21,005 bases of DNA, from contig DJGZ01000087.1 in the NCBI GenBank assembly GCA_002433025.1, positions 1 to 21,005 on the forward strand, given 5' to 3'. This document shows, piece after piece, positions 9,428 to 17,603 of the stretch; the stretch's first letter is position 1, and the number at the start of each line of letters is the position of its first letter. This DNA comes from Bacteroidales bacterium UBA5833 (lineage in GTDB: Bacteria; Bacteroidota; Bacteroidia; Bacteroidales; Lentimicrobiaceae). Position numbers and translations under genes: made by a program. The notes below the pieces were generated by a model. That model had not been told where the DNA came from, did no database searches, and saw nothing but the letters and a program-made list of their open reading frames with translations.

Positions 9428-9597
9428 AGTGCTGGTACAAGTCACCCCTTCTGATCCGGAATTGTTGGCGCAGACGTCCTTGCCCGGCTGGCGCGGACGT
9501 CCTCGTCCGTGCCCAAATAACCCGACTGGCGCGGACGTCCTCGTCCGTGCCCATGAGACTACATGCCAAATCCGATTCCTGCCCGGAAGGTTTAGAA

Positions 9598-9630
9598 GAC
9601 CTGACAAGTTGGAAGAAAACTTGTTAGGTC
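9598..9630. repeat. Inverted repeat, second family, copy 1
   Basis: GACCTGACAAGTT (9598-9610) and AACTTGTTAGGTC (9618-9630) form a 13-bp stem with one mismatch around a 7-base loop. A second copy lies at 9863-9895. No T-tract follows, so it is not an obvious terminator. Confidence 0.85.
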
Positions 9631-9862
9631 AGGTTATTGATTGTTGCAGCCAGGCCCTGTGAGAAAGTCAGGAATTACGGGCACAAAAAATAATCGTTGC
9701 GTCATTGCGGCTTTTCGCGGGGTACGTTATACAGGCTTTATTCTGCTGATGCCCGTGGTACGCGTCGGGAGACGCTCGCTCAATCATTACATTCGTGCAT
9801 TCGTGGCAACCTGTTGCCGGTCGGTACGGAGCAAACGTCAATTTCCGCTACGGAATCAGGAA

Positions 9863-9895
9863 GACCTGACAAGTTGAAAGAAAACTTGTTAGGTC
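9863..9895. repeat. Inverted repeat, second family, copy 2
   Basis: Same arms as the copy at 9598-9630, with a single base change in the loop region (GTTGAAAG instead of GTTGGAAG). It is followed at once by a hairpin of the first family (9907), so the two repeat families are interleaved here. Confidence 0.85.
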
Positions 9896-9904
9896 AACCA
9901 CAGG

Positions 9905-10070
9905 TTGGCGCGGACGTCTTCGTTCGTGCCCCGGCACATAAAACTAAAGATCAAGTTCCAGCAGCTCCCGGCTGGCGCGGACGTCCTCGTCCGTGCCCAA
10001 ATAACCCGGCTGGCGCGGACATCCTCGTCCGTGCCCCGGCACATAAAACTAAAGATCAAGTTCCAGCAGC
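9905..10070. repeat. 105-bp tandem duplication that copied the end of the exonuclease gene
   Basis: Segment 9905-9965 matches 10010-10070 at an offset of 105 bp. The match covers one hairpin repeat and then 35 identical bases (9931-9965 and 10036-10070). In the second copy, 10049-10070 are the last 22 bases of the exonuclease III gene with its stop codon. The copy at 9944-9965 is therefore an isolated duplicate of a gene tail. Confidence 0.9.
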
Positions 10071-10813
10071 ACCGGGCAATGATCGGAATGAACCGCTTCG
10101 GGCAGGATGCGGGCGTTGAGAAGTTTTTCGCGCAGCGAATTACTCGTCATATTGTAATCGATGCGCCAGCCCAGATTCCGGGTACGTGCCCCGGCTCGGT
10201 AACTCCACCAGGTGTAGTGATGCGGATGCTTGTTGAAAAACCGGAAAGTATCCGTAAAACCGCTGTTCAGAAAGTCCTCCATCCATTCCCGCTCCTCGGG
10301 CAGAAAGCCTGAGTTGCCGGCGTTGCGGACGGGATCGTGAATATCGATGGGCCGGTGACAGATGTTATAATCTCCGGATAAAACCAGGTTCGGACGTATA
10401 TCGGACAAACCATGGGCATAATCATAGAAGTCCTCCAGCCACTCCATTTTAAAAGCCTGCCGTTCATCCCCGGTTGTACCGGATGGATGGTACACACTCA
10501 CCACGGTAACATCACCGAAATCGGCCCTTATCAGGCGGCCTTCCACATCGTAGCGGTCGATGCCGATCCCGCTGAAAACAGCATCCGGTTGTTTCAGGCT
10601 TAGAAGTCCGACCCCGCTGTAACCTTTTTTCTCCGCAGAAAACCAATGGCAATGATATCCCAGCGCTTCAAACTCTTCTGCAGGTATCTGATCAGGCTGC
10701 GCCTTGGTCTCCTGCAGGCACAACACATCGGGCTTCTCACGCATTAGCCAGGTTATCAGCCCTTTGTTCAGCGCTGAACGTACCCCGTTAACATTATAAG
10801 TGATGATTTTCAT
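10049..10813 (-). CDS. xth: Exodeoxyribonuclease III / AP endonuclease
   Basis: 254 residues, the usual size for the ExoIII family (EEP fold). It cuts DNA at abasic sites and removes nucleotides from 3' ends in base excision repair, using Mg2+. Visible catalytic motifs: N7 in NVNG, E35 in LQETK, Y108 in VYHPSG, D148 and N150 in SGDYNICH, D219 in WRIDY, and D244-H245 in SDHCP. The frame stays open 59 codons upstream, but that stretch overlaps the PAP2 gene and has no family similarity, so the start is the ATG at 10813 (MKIITYNVNG). The gene lies 41 bp after the PAP2 gene with no promoter motif between them, so the two are probably co-transcribed. The hairpin-repeat cluster begins about 14 bp past the stop codon. 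Naming could equally be exoA; the function is secure. Confidence 0.96.
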   Translation of the reverse strand: MKIITYNVNGVRSALNKGLITWLMREKPDVLCLQETKAQPDQIPAEEFEALGYHCHWFSAEKKGYSGVGLLSLKQPDAVFSGIGIDRYDVEGRLIRADFGDVTVVSVYHPSGTTGDERQAFKMEWLEDFYDYAHGLSDIRPNLVLSGDYNICHRPIDIHDPVRNAGNSGFLPEEREWMEDFLNSGFTDTFRFFNKHPHHYTWWSYRAGARTRNLGWRIDYNMTSNSLREKLLNARILPEAVHSDHCPVLLELDL

Positions 10814-10854
10814 GATAGGGTCTTCATTTCCGTGTGATGCCGGCGGTAACCGGG

Positions 10855-11580
10855 TTAAAGCATATCGACCACCAGGGCAACGCCTGCCACAAAGCTGAAC
10901 AGGGCAATGCCCCATAACCACCATCGCATCCGTCCGGCGCGGTTCACGGTCAGGGCTTCTGTTCTTTTCTTCAGTGGCTCTGCCAGCCATGCGCTGATCA
11001 CGATGGCTCCGGCTACACCTATGAACGTACCGGCCAGTACATCCCCGGCAAAATGAACCCCGGTGTAAATCCTTGTGTAAGAGATAATGATCACAGCCAG
11101 TCCCATCCAGAAGCGAAAACCATGGCCGTATGGAAGGTTCAGCACAAGGGTGGTAATGGCCGCGGCAGCCACAATGCTGTGCCCCGACGGGAACGCGTTA
11201 TGGTACATTTTGTATCCGGCGACGGTATGCACACCGCCCGTTTCGGCAAAGACGCGCAAGGGCCGGTCCCACCCGTCAAAGAAGGTGTTTTTGAGCAGTT
11301 GTCCGAAGAGTCCGGTCAACGCTACGGTGATTATCAGCAGCAGCACCAGGTCAGGCCGTGCGCGGGTAAGGAGCAGGGCCAGCAGGGAGGTAAGGATCAG
11401 CGCATCGCCCAGATGGGTCAGGATGAACATGGGGTAATCGAGCCATGGCCGGTGAAGGCCGTTCAGCAAAAGAAAACTTCCCCTGTACCCTTCAAGCACC
11501 AACAATATGGACAGAAAAAGCCAGTAAATACCCGCCAGCAAAAAAAACAGCCACTGATCCTTTCTGAGTACTTTTATCAT
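10855..11580 (-). CDS. PAP2-family membrane phosphatase
   Basis: 241 residues with about six predicted membrane segments. The three phosphatase motifs are present: K97 with R106-P107 (K-X8-RP spacing), PSGH with His134, and R170-X5-H176 followed by D180 (TRIYTGVHFAGD). Members remove phosphate from lipid phosphates or diphosphates such as undecaprenyl diphosphate, phosphatidic acid or lipid A. The sequence alone does not tell which substrate is used. The gene follows the ClC gene by 101 bp and precedes exonuclease III by 41 bp on the same strand. The last segment (about 218-241) is an extra C-terminal hydrophobic helix after a basic linker. The catalytic face should be on the periplasmic side (family knowledge). 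Confidence 0.93.
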   Translation of the reverse strand: MIKVLRKDQWLFFLLAGIYWLFLSILLVLEGYRGSFLLLNGLHRPWLDYPMFILTHLGDALILTSLLALLLTRARPDLVLLLIITVALTGLFGQLLKNTFFDGWDRPLRVFAETGGVHTVAGYKMYHNAFPSGHSIVAAAAITTLVLNLPYGHGFRFWMGLAVIIISYTRIYTGVHFAGDVLAGTFIGVAGAIVISAWLAEPLKKRTEALTVNRAGRMRWWLWGIALFSFVAGVALVVDML

Positions 11581-11681
11581 GCGGATTTTCTTGTTAAACC
11601 ATCAATAAACAACTTGTATCAGATCAGCCGCCGGGCTTTAAGGCCATAAAATCAAAACGGCTCCCTGCAGCTCCCTGACCG

Positions 11682-13457
11682 CTAATCCTGTGAATACTCC
11701 TTAACCAGTTTACGATAGGCCGAAAACACATTGGCCCGTGATACAAAACCGACATACTTCCCGTTATCGAGCACAGGCAGGTTATAATGGGCGCATTCGC
11801 TGAATTTCCGGGCCACATCCTCCATTGTTTCACCAATGCTGATCAGCGGTTCAGGCATATACATCAGGTTGTGGACAAAGGTCTGATCGTATAACTCATG
11901 ATTAAACATGATGTCCCTGATTTCATTGATAAAAACCACGCCCAGGAAGTTATTTTCCTTATCAATCACCGGAAATACATTTCTTTCGGAGCGGGCAATC
12001 ACCTTTACCAAGTCGCCGAGACTGGCATCCGGGCCTATGGTCAGGAAATTGGTTTCTATAAGCTTGTGAATACTGAGCCGGGAAAGTACTGCTTTATCTT
12101 TATCATGTGTAATCAGTTCTCCCCTTGCAGCCAGCTGTTTGGTATAGATGCCGTGGGGTTCGTAAAGGTTTATGGTAAGGTAGGATATGGTTGAAGTAAT
12201 GATCAGTGGTATAAAGAATCCGTACCCTCCGGTAATTTCCGCGATAAGGAATATGGCGGTGAGGGGAGCGTGCATCACTGCAGCCATCACGCCGGCCATT
12301 CCGGCAAGGGCAAAATTGCTTTCGGGCAGGTGACCGAGTCCGAAATAATTGATAAAACGGGCGGTAAAGAAACCGGTAACCCCGCCCATAAACAGGGATG
12401 GCGCGAAAACTCCTCCAATTCCGCCGCCACCGGTTGTGCAGGCCATGGCTACCACCTTAAAGAACATGACCAGCAGCAGGAATCCAAGAAACAGCCAATG
12501 ATTCTCACGGAAAGGATAGAAAAATGAGTTGTTCACAATTTCATCCCCCCTCCCGTTCAGGATGGCGGTAAGCACCTCATACCCTTCACCGTACAGCGGC
12601 GGCAAGAGAAAAATCAGCAGACTCAGCACCAGACCGCCGGTAAGCATGCGGGAAACGGGCCGCCTGATGGCTTCTATCCGAGACTCTATAAAAGAATTCG
12701 CGCGGTTGAAGTAAAGTGAAACCAGGCCGGTGACCATTCCCAGAATAATATAAAAAGGGATATTCCCCAAGTTGAAGGGAACATTGACGGTAAAGGAGAA
12801 AATGACCGCGCTTCCCATCAGGAAAGAAGAGAGGGTAGCGCCGGTGACTGCGGCAATCAGCAAGGGGATCAGCGAAGCCATGGTCAGGTCGAGCATCAGC
12901 ACTTCCAGTGCAAAGATCACCGCGGCAATGGGAGCCTTAAAGATGCCTGCAATGGCACCTGCGGCGCCACAGCCGATCATCAGGGTGATGGTACGGTAAT
13001 CCATGCGCATCACCCGGGCAAGGTTGGACCCTATGGAAGCCCCGGTAAGTACGATAGGCGCTTCAAGACCCACAGATCCCCCAAAACCGACGGTCATGGT
13101 GCTGGCAACCAGGGAAGAGTAGTTATTGTGTACTTTCAAATGGCTGTTGTTCTTCGAAATGGCATAAAGAATCCGGCTGACCCCGTGAGAAATATTATCC
13201 CTGACCACATACCGTACAAATAACACGGTAAACGCAATTCCGAACAGCGGGTAGGCCAGGTAGAGCAGGTTGCCGCTCTCAGCGTCAAAGCCACGGGTAA
13301 GGAAATAATGGGTATAATGCACTGCATTCTTCAGCACCACGGCCGCCAGCCCGCTCACCAGTCCGATCACCAGGCTGAGGAGTAGCACAAAGTTGCGGTG
13401 GCTGATATGTTTTACCCTCCACTTGCTTACCCTTATCAATAATCCTGTTATGATCAT
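11682..13457 (-). CDS. ClC-type chloride channel with C-terminal CBS pair
   Basis: 591 residues from the chosen start. It has the ClC membrane core, then two CBS domains (about 464-591), which usually bind adenine nucleotides. Ion-path motifs: GSVGLEAP with gating Glu132, GGGGIGGVFAPSLF (343-356), and Tyr438 in HGIYTKQL. The position equivalent to the proton glutamate of E. coli ClC (Glu203) is Val186 (FALEV), as in true channels, so passive chloride flow is more likely than chloride/proton exchange (inference). The GSGIP-type loop is unusual: SHGVS (90-94). An in-frame ATG at 13499 would add 14 residues, but a consensus -7 box (TATATTTG) lies inside that extension, so ATG 13457 is preferred. 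It lies downstream of lptD on the same strand, with a possible terminator between. Confidence 0.93.
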   Translation of the reverse strand: MIITGLLIRVSKWRVKHISHRNFVLLLSLVIGLVSGLAAVVLKNAVHYTHYFLTRGFDAESGNLLYLAYPLFGIAFTVLFVRYVVRDNISHGVSRILYAISKNNSHLKVHNNYSSLVASTMTVGFGGSVGLEAPIVLTGASIGSNLARVMRMDYRTITLMIGCGAAGAIAGIFKAPIAAVIFALEVLMLDLTMASLIPLLIAAVTGATLSSFLMGSAVIFSFTVNVPFNLGNIPFYIILGMVTGLVSLYFNRANSFIESRIEAIRRPVSRMLTGGLVLSLLIFLLPPLYGEGYEVLTAILNGRGDEIVNNSFFYPFRENHWLFLGFLLLVMFFKVVAMACTTGGGGIGGVFAPSLFMGGVTGFFTARFINYFGLGHLPESNFALAGMAGVMAAVMHAPLTAIFLIAEITGGYGFFIPLIITSTISYLTINLYEPHGIYTKQLAARGELITHDKDKAVLSRLSIHKLIETNFLTIGPDASLGDLVKVIARSERNVFPVIDKENNFLGVVFINEIRDIMFNHELYDQTFVHNLMYMPEPLISIGETMEDVARKFSECAHYNLPVLDNGKYVGFVSRANVFSAYRKLVKEYSQD

Positions 13458-13463
13458 AGGAGG

Positions 13464-13471
13464 CAAATATA
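13464..13471 (-). promoter_or_regulatory. Bacteroidota -7 box (TATATTTG) before the ClC gene
   Basis: On the minus strand TATATTTG matches TAnnTTTG exactly and ends 6 bases before ATG 13457. TTTC, 19 bases upstream, is one change from the -33 TTTG. It supports the shorter ClC start and implies a very short leader. Confidence 0.55.
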
Positions 13472-13502
13472 GGGAAATTAGGCTGTGCAGGAAACGCACC
13501 GG

Positions 13503-13542
13503 AAAAAAATCGCCGGAATTAAGGCAGGAGTAACCTGACGGC
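13503..13542 (-). terminator. Possible terminator after the lptD-like gene
   Basis: On the minus strand, just after the lptD stop codon, GCCG-T-CAGG (from 13542) can pair with CCTG and CGGC across an interrupted stem, followed by GATTTTTTT. The stem has a sizeable bulge, so the call is weak. Confidence 0.35.
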
Positions 13543-13544
13543 TT

Positions 13545-16229
13545 CTAATTATCCCTGAAATCCTTCTTACGGTTCAATTTCAGGTCCTGCAACACACTGG
13601 CCTTTACCTTGATATAAAAGTTCCAGCTCTTGTAGTATCCGATGGGTATCCAGTTAAACCGCATCTCCCAGCAATGGAGATCACGATAAACATTTACGGA
13701 TGTATGGGCAAGTTTGTTCAGTTTAAAATCCCATCCCGATTGCATGGAAAATTTCCATTTGGGCGTGATGCTGACATCCCCGTTGAAACCCAGCGTCTGC
13801 ACGACCTCGCTCTTGACCGTCCCGGTGGCCGGAAGGTTCCGGCCGGTATAGTTCAGGTTATAGGTAAGCCCCAGGTTCCAGGGATTGTTCCAGTCGATAT
13901 AGTTCTGCGGGTTCTGCTGAAATTCTTCGAGTTCGCTCTGAGCTTCCTCGGTGGCGGCTGAGCGCGGCGCCTGACTTTTCTTCTTGCCGGAAGCAAAGTC
14001 ATACCTCATGGAGAAGTTCCAGGCGGTATTGTCGCGCCTGAGCAGGCGGTGGTTCTTATCCCATTCAAACTGGTTCAGCCTGCGGCCGGTTTCGCTGATC
14101 ACATAAGGATCCCATATACTGGAATACTGAATCTGCAGTTTCTTGAAAAGGGTGGTTCTTGCGCTGATATTCACCACCGACCACTGCAGCGAATCCCTGG
14201 CAAGATCGTAGGAAGTGCCGATATTAAAACTCTCTATCAGCATCACTTTTTTCATCCCGGTAACAGTATCATTCTTCGAACGCACCTTCATCTCCAGGTT
14301 GTTGCCGATGCTGAAACTTACCCTCCCGGAACGACCGTCGGGCGGAGAACCGTACAGCGGTGCATAATCGGATCCGCTGCCAAAGACAGAATAGCGTTGA
14401 ACATTACCCAGTGTATCGGACTGAACCTCCCGGTAGTACCCGAATGATGACTTTCCGAAATCGGGCCGCATCGACATGGATACGGAGGGCCTTGCCACGT
14501 GCCTGATGGCCCTTAAGGGTCCTTTTTTAAACTGCAGCATCCCGTAAAGGGTGGTATTCAGCGAGGAAGTAAAGCTGAAGTCGCGCCCGGCCTTAAATCC
14601 GTCAAGGGTGTCGGTCTGAATGTAACCGACCCTATAGTTTTCACCGTTCCAGAGTGTGTCGTTTACCCATGATTTGGCGATACTCCTGCTGTACCAGCGC
14701 TCGGTGAAGTCGAACGTATTGCTCATGGTAAAGTATTTCAGTATCTTAATGCTCGAGCTGACGGGAATTTTATGCTGCATACCGTTGCGGAAAGCATCGT
14801 ACATCTGAGGCCTGAACAACATGGTATCCGGAACATTTACCTCATTGCGGGCCGACATCGAATAGTTGACGCTGATGTTGTCGTACCACTTCAGGTTGGT
14901 CGTTTTGCCCGGCTTCCGCAGCGGGTAAAAACGGTTTGCCGACACTGAAATGCTTGGCAATGTCAGGTTCACCATTTTGTTGGAGGTATTCTGACTATGG
15001 CTGAGGGCCGACGTAAAGGAAATCTTATCCCTGAAAAGGGTTGTCTGGTAACTTATGCTCGACTGGAAAGTATTGGTCAGCAAATCCTGGGTGGTGGTAG
15101 GATTGTATTTATTATACTGACTTGAAACAAAGTTAACATTGGCGCTGAACCTTGATTTGGGTCTTGCCCTGGGGTCCTGGCTGTGGTTCCATGCCACCCT
15201 GAAGTCGCGGTTGCGCTTGAAACTGCTGGTTTCCCTGATGCCTTCGGTGTTGATGGCATAGCTGAAATTGAAAGAACCGTTGAATTTGTAGCGCTTGCGG
15301 TAATTAAACTGCGGCTTGAGCGCCCAGCTTCCCCGTGAATAGATATCACCCAGCAGGTAAAGTTCCATATAATCGTTGATACCGAAATAATAGCCGCCGT
15401 TTTCCAGATAAAATCCGCGGTTGGCCGACTCACCGTAAGTGGGAATCCTGACACCCGACGTCTGCCCCCGCTTGTTGGGAAACAGTCCGAACGGCAGCAC
15501 CAGCGGAAGGGGTACATCTTCAATAGTGAGAAAAGCCGGCCCGGTAACAATTTTGTTATTCGGAATTACTTTGGCCTTTGTAAACTGAATACTGAAATGA
15601 GGATGATCGAGGTTGCAGGTAGTATAGGCTCCATGCCGCATATTGCTGACGTTGGCCTCCAGTTTTTTCACCACCTCCCCGTGCAGGTACCCTTCACCTT
15701 CCTTGGTAATCACATTTTTAATCAGCCCCTTGGTTGACTTAAAATTGTAATTGATCTCTTCCGAAACAAACGACTGGTCTCCTTCAATGAATTCCGGTTT
15801 CCCGTAATCATTTCCCAGCGAGTCTTTTAAAGGCCGCGCCCTCAGCATATTTGTATTGAAGTCAATCTCGATAAAAGCAGCCTTCTGGTGTATTTTTTCA
15901 TATTTGATATCAGCATCGCGATACAGGTAAACCTTTTGTGATTCAAGGTCCAGGCTGACAGAGTCGGTGGCGCTGTATTCAACCTTACTGCTGATGGCAC
16001 TTTTCTTCTGAGGCTTACCGGTGATATCCTGCAGGGTGTCGGGTGGCAACCCTGTGCGCCAGCTGATTGAGTCAAGCACTATCCTTACCGAGTCGTTTGC
16101 CGGCAGGCCGGCTTCAACTTCCTGAGCGCCGGCATTAAGAGGTTTAAGCAGAAAAACACAGGCAATAGCAGGTACGAGCAGCAGCATAACCGGTAAATCT
16201 GGCCATATTTTATATGCTGTGTATCTCAA
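13545..16229 (-). CDS. lptD: LptD-like LPS-assembly outer-membrane protein
   Basis: About 894 residues. A signal peptide (hydrophobic LLLVPAIACVFLL, ending near NAGAQ) is followed by an OstA/LptA-like N-terminal region (about 80-235: VSLDLESQKVYLYRDADIKYE, with YTTCNLDHPHF near its end). The rest is a long C-terminal beta-barrel region (about 240-894) of alternating aromatic strands, beginning LPFGLFPNKRGQTSGVRIPTYGE. LptD inserts LPS into the outer leaflet. The Bacteroidota type is divergent and lacks the E. coli cysteine arrangement. The frame begins with TTG 16229; an ATG at 16187 gives MLLLVPAIACV, so the true start is uncertain. It is transcribed divergently from the amidase gene across about 148 bp, a pairing I recall as common in this phylum. 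Fairly sure of the family. Confidence 0.9.
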   Translation of the reverse strand: MRYTAYKIWPDLPVMLLLVPAIACVFLLKPLNAGAQEVEAGLPANDSVRIVLDSISWRTGLPPDTLQDITGKPQKKSAISSKVEYSATDSVSLDLESQKVYLYRDADIKYEKIHQKAAFIEIDFNTNMLRARPLKDSLGNDYGKPEFIEGDQSFVSEEINYNFKSTKGLIKNVITKEGEGYLHGEVVKKLEANVSNMRHGAYTTCNLDHPHFSIQFTKAKVIPNNKIVTGPAFLTIEDVPLPLVLPFGLFPNKRGQTSGVRIPTYGESANRGFYLENGGYYFGINDYMELYLLGDIYSRGSWALKPQFNYRKRYKFNGSFNFSYAINTEGIRETSSFKRNRDFRVAWNHSQDPRARPKSRFSANVNFVSSQYNKYNPTTTQDLLTNTFQSSISYQTTLFRDKISFTSALSHSQNTSNKMVNLTLPSISVSANRFYPLRKPGKTTNLKWYDNISVNYSMSARNEVNVPDTMLFRPQMYDAFRNGMQHKIPVSSSIKILKYFTMSNTFDFTERWYSRSIAKSWVNDTLWNGENYRVGYIQTDTLDGFKAGRDFSFTSSLNTTLYGMLQFKKGPLRAIRHVARPSVSMSMRPDFGKSSFGYYREVQSDTLGNVQRYSVFGSGSDYAPLYGSPPDGRSGRVSFSIGNNLEMKVRSKNDTVTGMKKVMLIESFNIGTSYDLARDSLQWSVVNISARTTLFKKLQIQYSSIWDPYVISETGRRLNQFEWDKNHRLLRRDNTAWNFSMRYDFASGKKKSQAPRSAATEEAQSELEEFQQNPQNYIDWNNPWNLGLTYNLNYTGRNLPATGTVKSEVVQTLGFNGDVSITPKWKFSMQSGWDFKLNKLAHTSVNVYRDLHCWEMRFNWIPIGYYKSWNFYIKVKASVLQDLKLNRKKDFRDN

Positions 16230-16236
16230 TTAATGC

Positions 16237-16244
16237 TAAATTTG
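16237..16244 (+). promoter_or_regulatory. Possible -7 box (TAAATTTG) for the amidase gene
   Basis: An exact TAnnTTTG match in the lptD/amidase intergenic region, 133 bases before ATG 16378. No -33 TTTG is seen at the usual spacing, so it could be chance in AT-rich DNA. Confidence 0.3.
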
Positions 16245-16377
16245 TGTGTTAAATCAGGGCTTTTACCCGCAATAAACCGGCTGCAATTTTGTTTTTATTG
16301 TAAAGCGCTGCGAAATGCTTCTTTTATTACCAGTTAATAATAAACCACTTACGCTGCGGCACAGCTTGTAATACCAC

Positions 16378-17586
16378 ATGGAGAACCGGGGGTCAAAACT
16401 AACGAAAATTGTGATGGTGTTTAAACGTATTATTCTAATTTTTATTCTGTTTACAGGCGTTTTCGTTTCTATACCTTCTCTTCTGGCCCAGAAGGTGCAG
16501 CGGGTTGTGATTGATGCCGGACACGGGGGGCACGACCCCGGGGCTGTCGGCAAGTATTCCAAAGAAAAGGATATCACCTTGTCCATTGCCCTTAAAACAG
16601 GCAATCTCATTAAAGAACACCTGAAAGATGTGGAGGTAATTTATACGCGCAAAACCGATGTCTTTGTGGAGTTGCACCGCCGGGCCCGCATTGCCAATGA
16701 AGCCAAGGCCGACCTCTTTATCTCCATCCACTGCAACGCGAATAAATCTACAACCCCCTACGGTTCCGAAACTTACGTGATGGGTCTTCACCGCAGCGAT
16801 GCCAACCTCGCAGTAGCCCAGCTTGAAAACGCCTCCATCCTGCTCGAGGATGACTATCATGTTCAGTATGAAGGATTTGACCCCAGGTCACCGGAAGGGT
16901 ATATCTTCTTCTCCATGTTGCAGAACGCCTTTCTGGATCAGGGCCTCGACCTTGCTTCACGCGTTCAGGGCCATTTCAGGGATCATGTAAAGCTCTACGA
17001 CCGGGGCGTAAAACAGGCAGGATTCCTGGTACTTTACAAAACGACCATGCCTTCGGTGCTGATAGAAGCGGGCTTTATCAGCAACGCGAATGAAGAAAAA
17101 CTGCTGGCCTCCGAAAGCGGACAAAACAAGATTGCACAGGCAATTTTCAGGGCCGTGAAAGATTATAAACATGCAGTGGAGAAAATCCCGCCTGCCCGTT
17201 ATGATGAAACAGCTTCGGCAGAAGGCTCCGCTGAACCTGCCGATAGCAGTGGCGGCAGCGCCGACGGCGGCACATCATCTTCAGCAACAGGCCAGGCCAC
17301 GGATCAGGCTTCAGCAACAGGGTTGCCGGTATTTAAAGTGCAGTTTATGATCTCTAAAACCGAGAAACGCCTCAGTTCTCCCGAATTTAAAGGAATTAAA
17401 GAGGTTGGCTTCTATTTTCATCAGGGAATGTACAAGTACACGGCAGGCAATGAAAACTCCCCGGAAGATGCGATGAAAATAAAAAAGGAACTTGATAAAA
17501 AAGGCTACAGGGATTCATTTGTCATCGCTTTCATAAACGGGGAGCGAATTAGCATTGATGAAGCCAGAAAACTACTGAAAAACTGA
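16378..17586 (+). CDS. N-acetylmuramoyl-L-alanine amidase with C-terminal SPOR-like domain
   Basis: 402 residues. A signal peptide (hydrophobic 18-37, ending SLLAQ) is followed by an Amidase_3 zinc domain (about 40-250). Zinc ligands and catalytic residues are visible: H49 in DAGHGG, E63 in KEKD, H118 in SIHCN and E230 in VLIEAGF. A low-complexity Ser/Ala/Gly/Asp linker (about 255-325) leads to a C-terminal SPOR-like domain (about 328-402). The enzyme cuts the amide bond between MurNAc and the stem peptide in the periplasm; SPOR domains bind denuded glycan at division sites (family knowledge). An in-frame ATG at 16414 gives a tidier signal peptide (MVFKRIIL) and may be the true start. The MCE gene follows after 17 bp, with its own -7 box in the gap. 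Confidence 0.95.
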   Translation: MENRGSKLTKIVMVFKRIILIFILFTGVFVSIPSLLAQKVQRVVIDAGHGGHDPGAVGKYSKEKDITLSIALKTGNLIKEHLKDVEVIYTRKTDVFVELHRRARIANEAKADLFISIHCNANKSTTPYGSETYVMGLHRSDANLAVAQLENASILLEDDYHVQYEGFDPRSPEGYIFFSMLQNAFLDQGLDLASRVQGHFRDHVKLYDRGVKQAGFLVLYKTTMPSVLIEAGFISNANEEKLLASESGQNKIAQAIFRAVKDYKHAVEKIPPARYDETASAEGSAEPADSSGGSADGGTSSSATGQATDQASATGLPVFKVQFMISKTEKRLSSPEFKGIKEVGFYFHQGMYKYTAGNENSPEDAMKIKKELDKKGYRDSFVIAFINGERISIDEARKLLKN

Positions 17587-17587
17587 C

Positions 17588-17595
17588 TATCTTTG
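17588..17595 (+). promoter_or_regulatory. Bacteroidota -7 box (TATCTTTG) before the MCE gene
   Basis: TATCTTTG lies in the 17-bp gap between the amidase stop and the MCE start, 8 bases before ATG 17604. It suggests that the MCE gene can be transcribed on its own with a very short leader, besides read-through from the amidase gene. Confidence 0.55.
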
Positions 17596-17603
17596 CATTG
17601 ATA

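Larger units (their letters stand above)
9467..10035. repeat. Cluster I of a 24-bp hairpin repeat (five copies plus a degenerate one)
   Basis: The unit is GGCGCGGACG, a TCCT loop, then CGTCCGTGCC: a 10-bp stem with one G-T type mismatch. Copies: 9490-9513, 9528-9551, 9907-9930, 9974-9997 and 10012-10035, plus a shortened one at 9467-9484. All have the same orientation. A 70-bp block with two hairpins (9483-9552) recurs at 9967-10036 with only two differences. This gene-free stretch (9336-10048) also holds the serpin terminator and a second inverted repeat. Between 9661 and 9860 I see nothing coding. Open frames here are translations of the repeats. Confidence 0.9.

Noticed and set aside
9354..9662. 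102-codon open frame after the serpin gene
   Set aside because: It begins inside the serpin terminator and continues through two hairpin repeats; not a gene.
9697..10119. Plus-strand open frame of 140 codons in the hairpin island
   Set aside because: Its sequence is translated hairpin repeats and it runs into the antisense of the exonuclease gene.
10814..10990. N-terminal extension of the exonuclease III frame
   Set aside because: It overlaps the PAP2 gene and has no resemblance to the family; the family start MKIITYN is at 10813.
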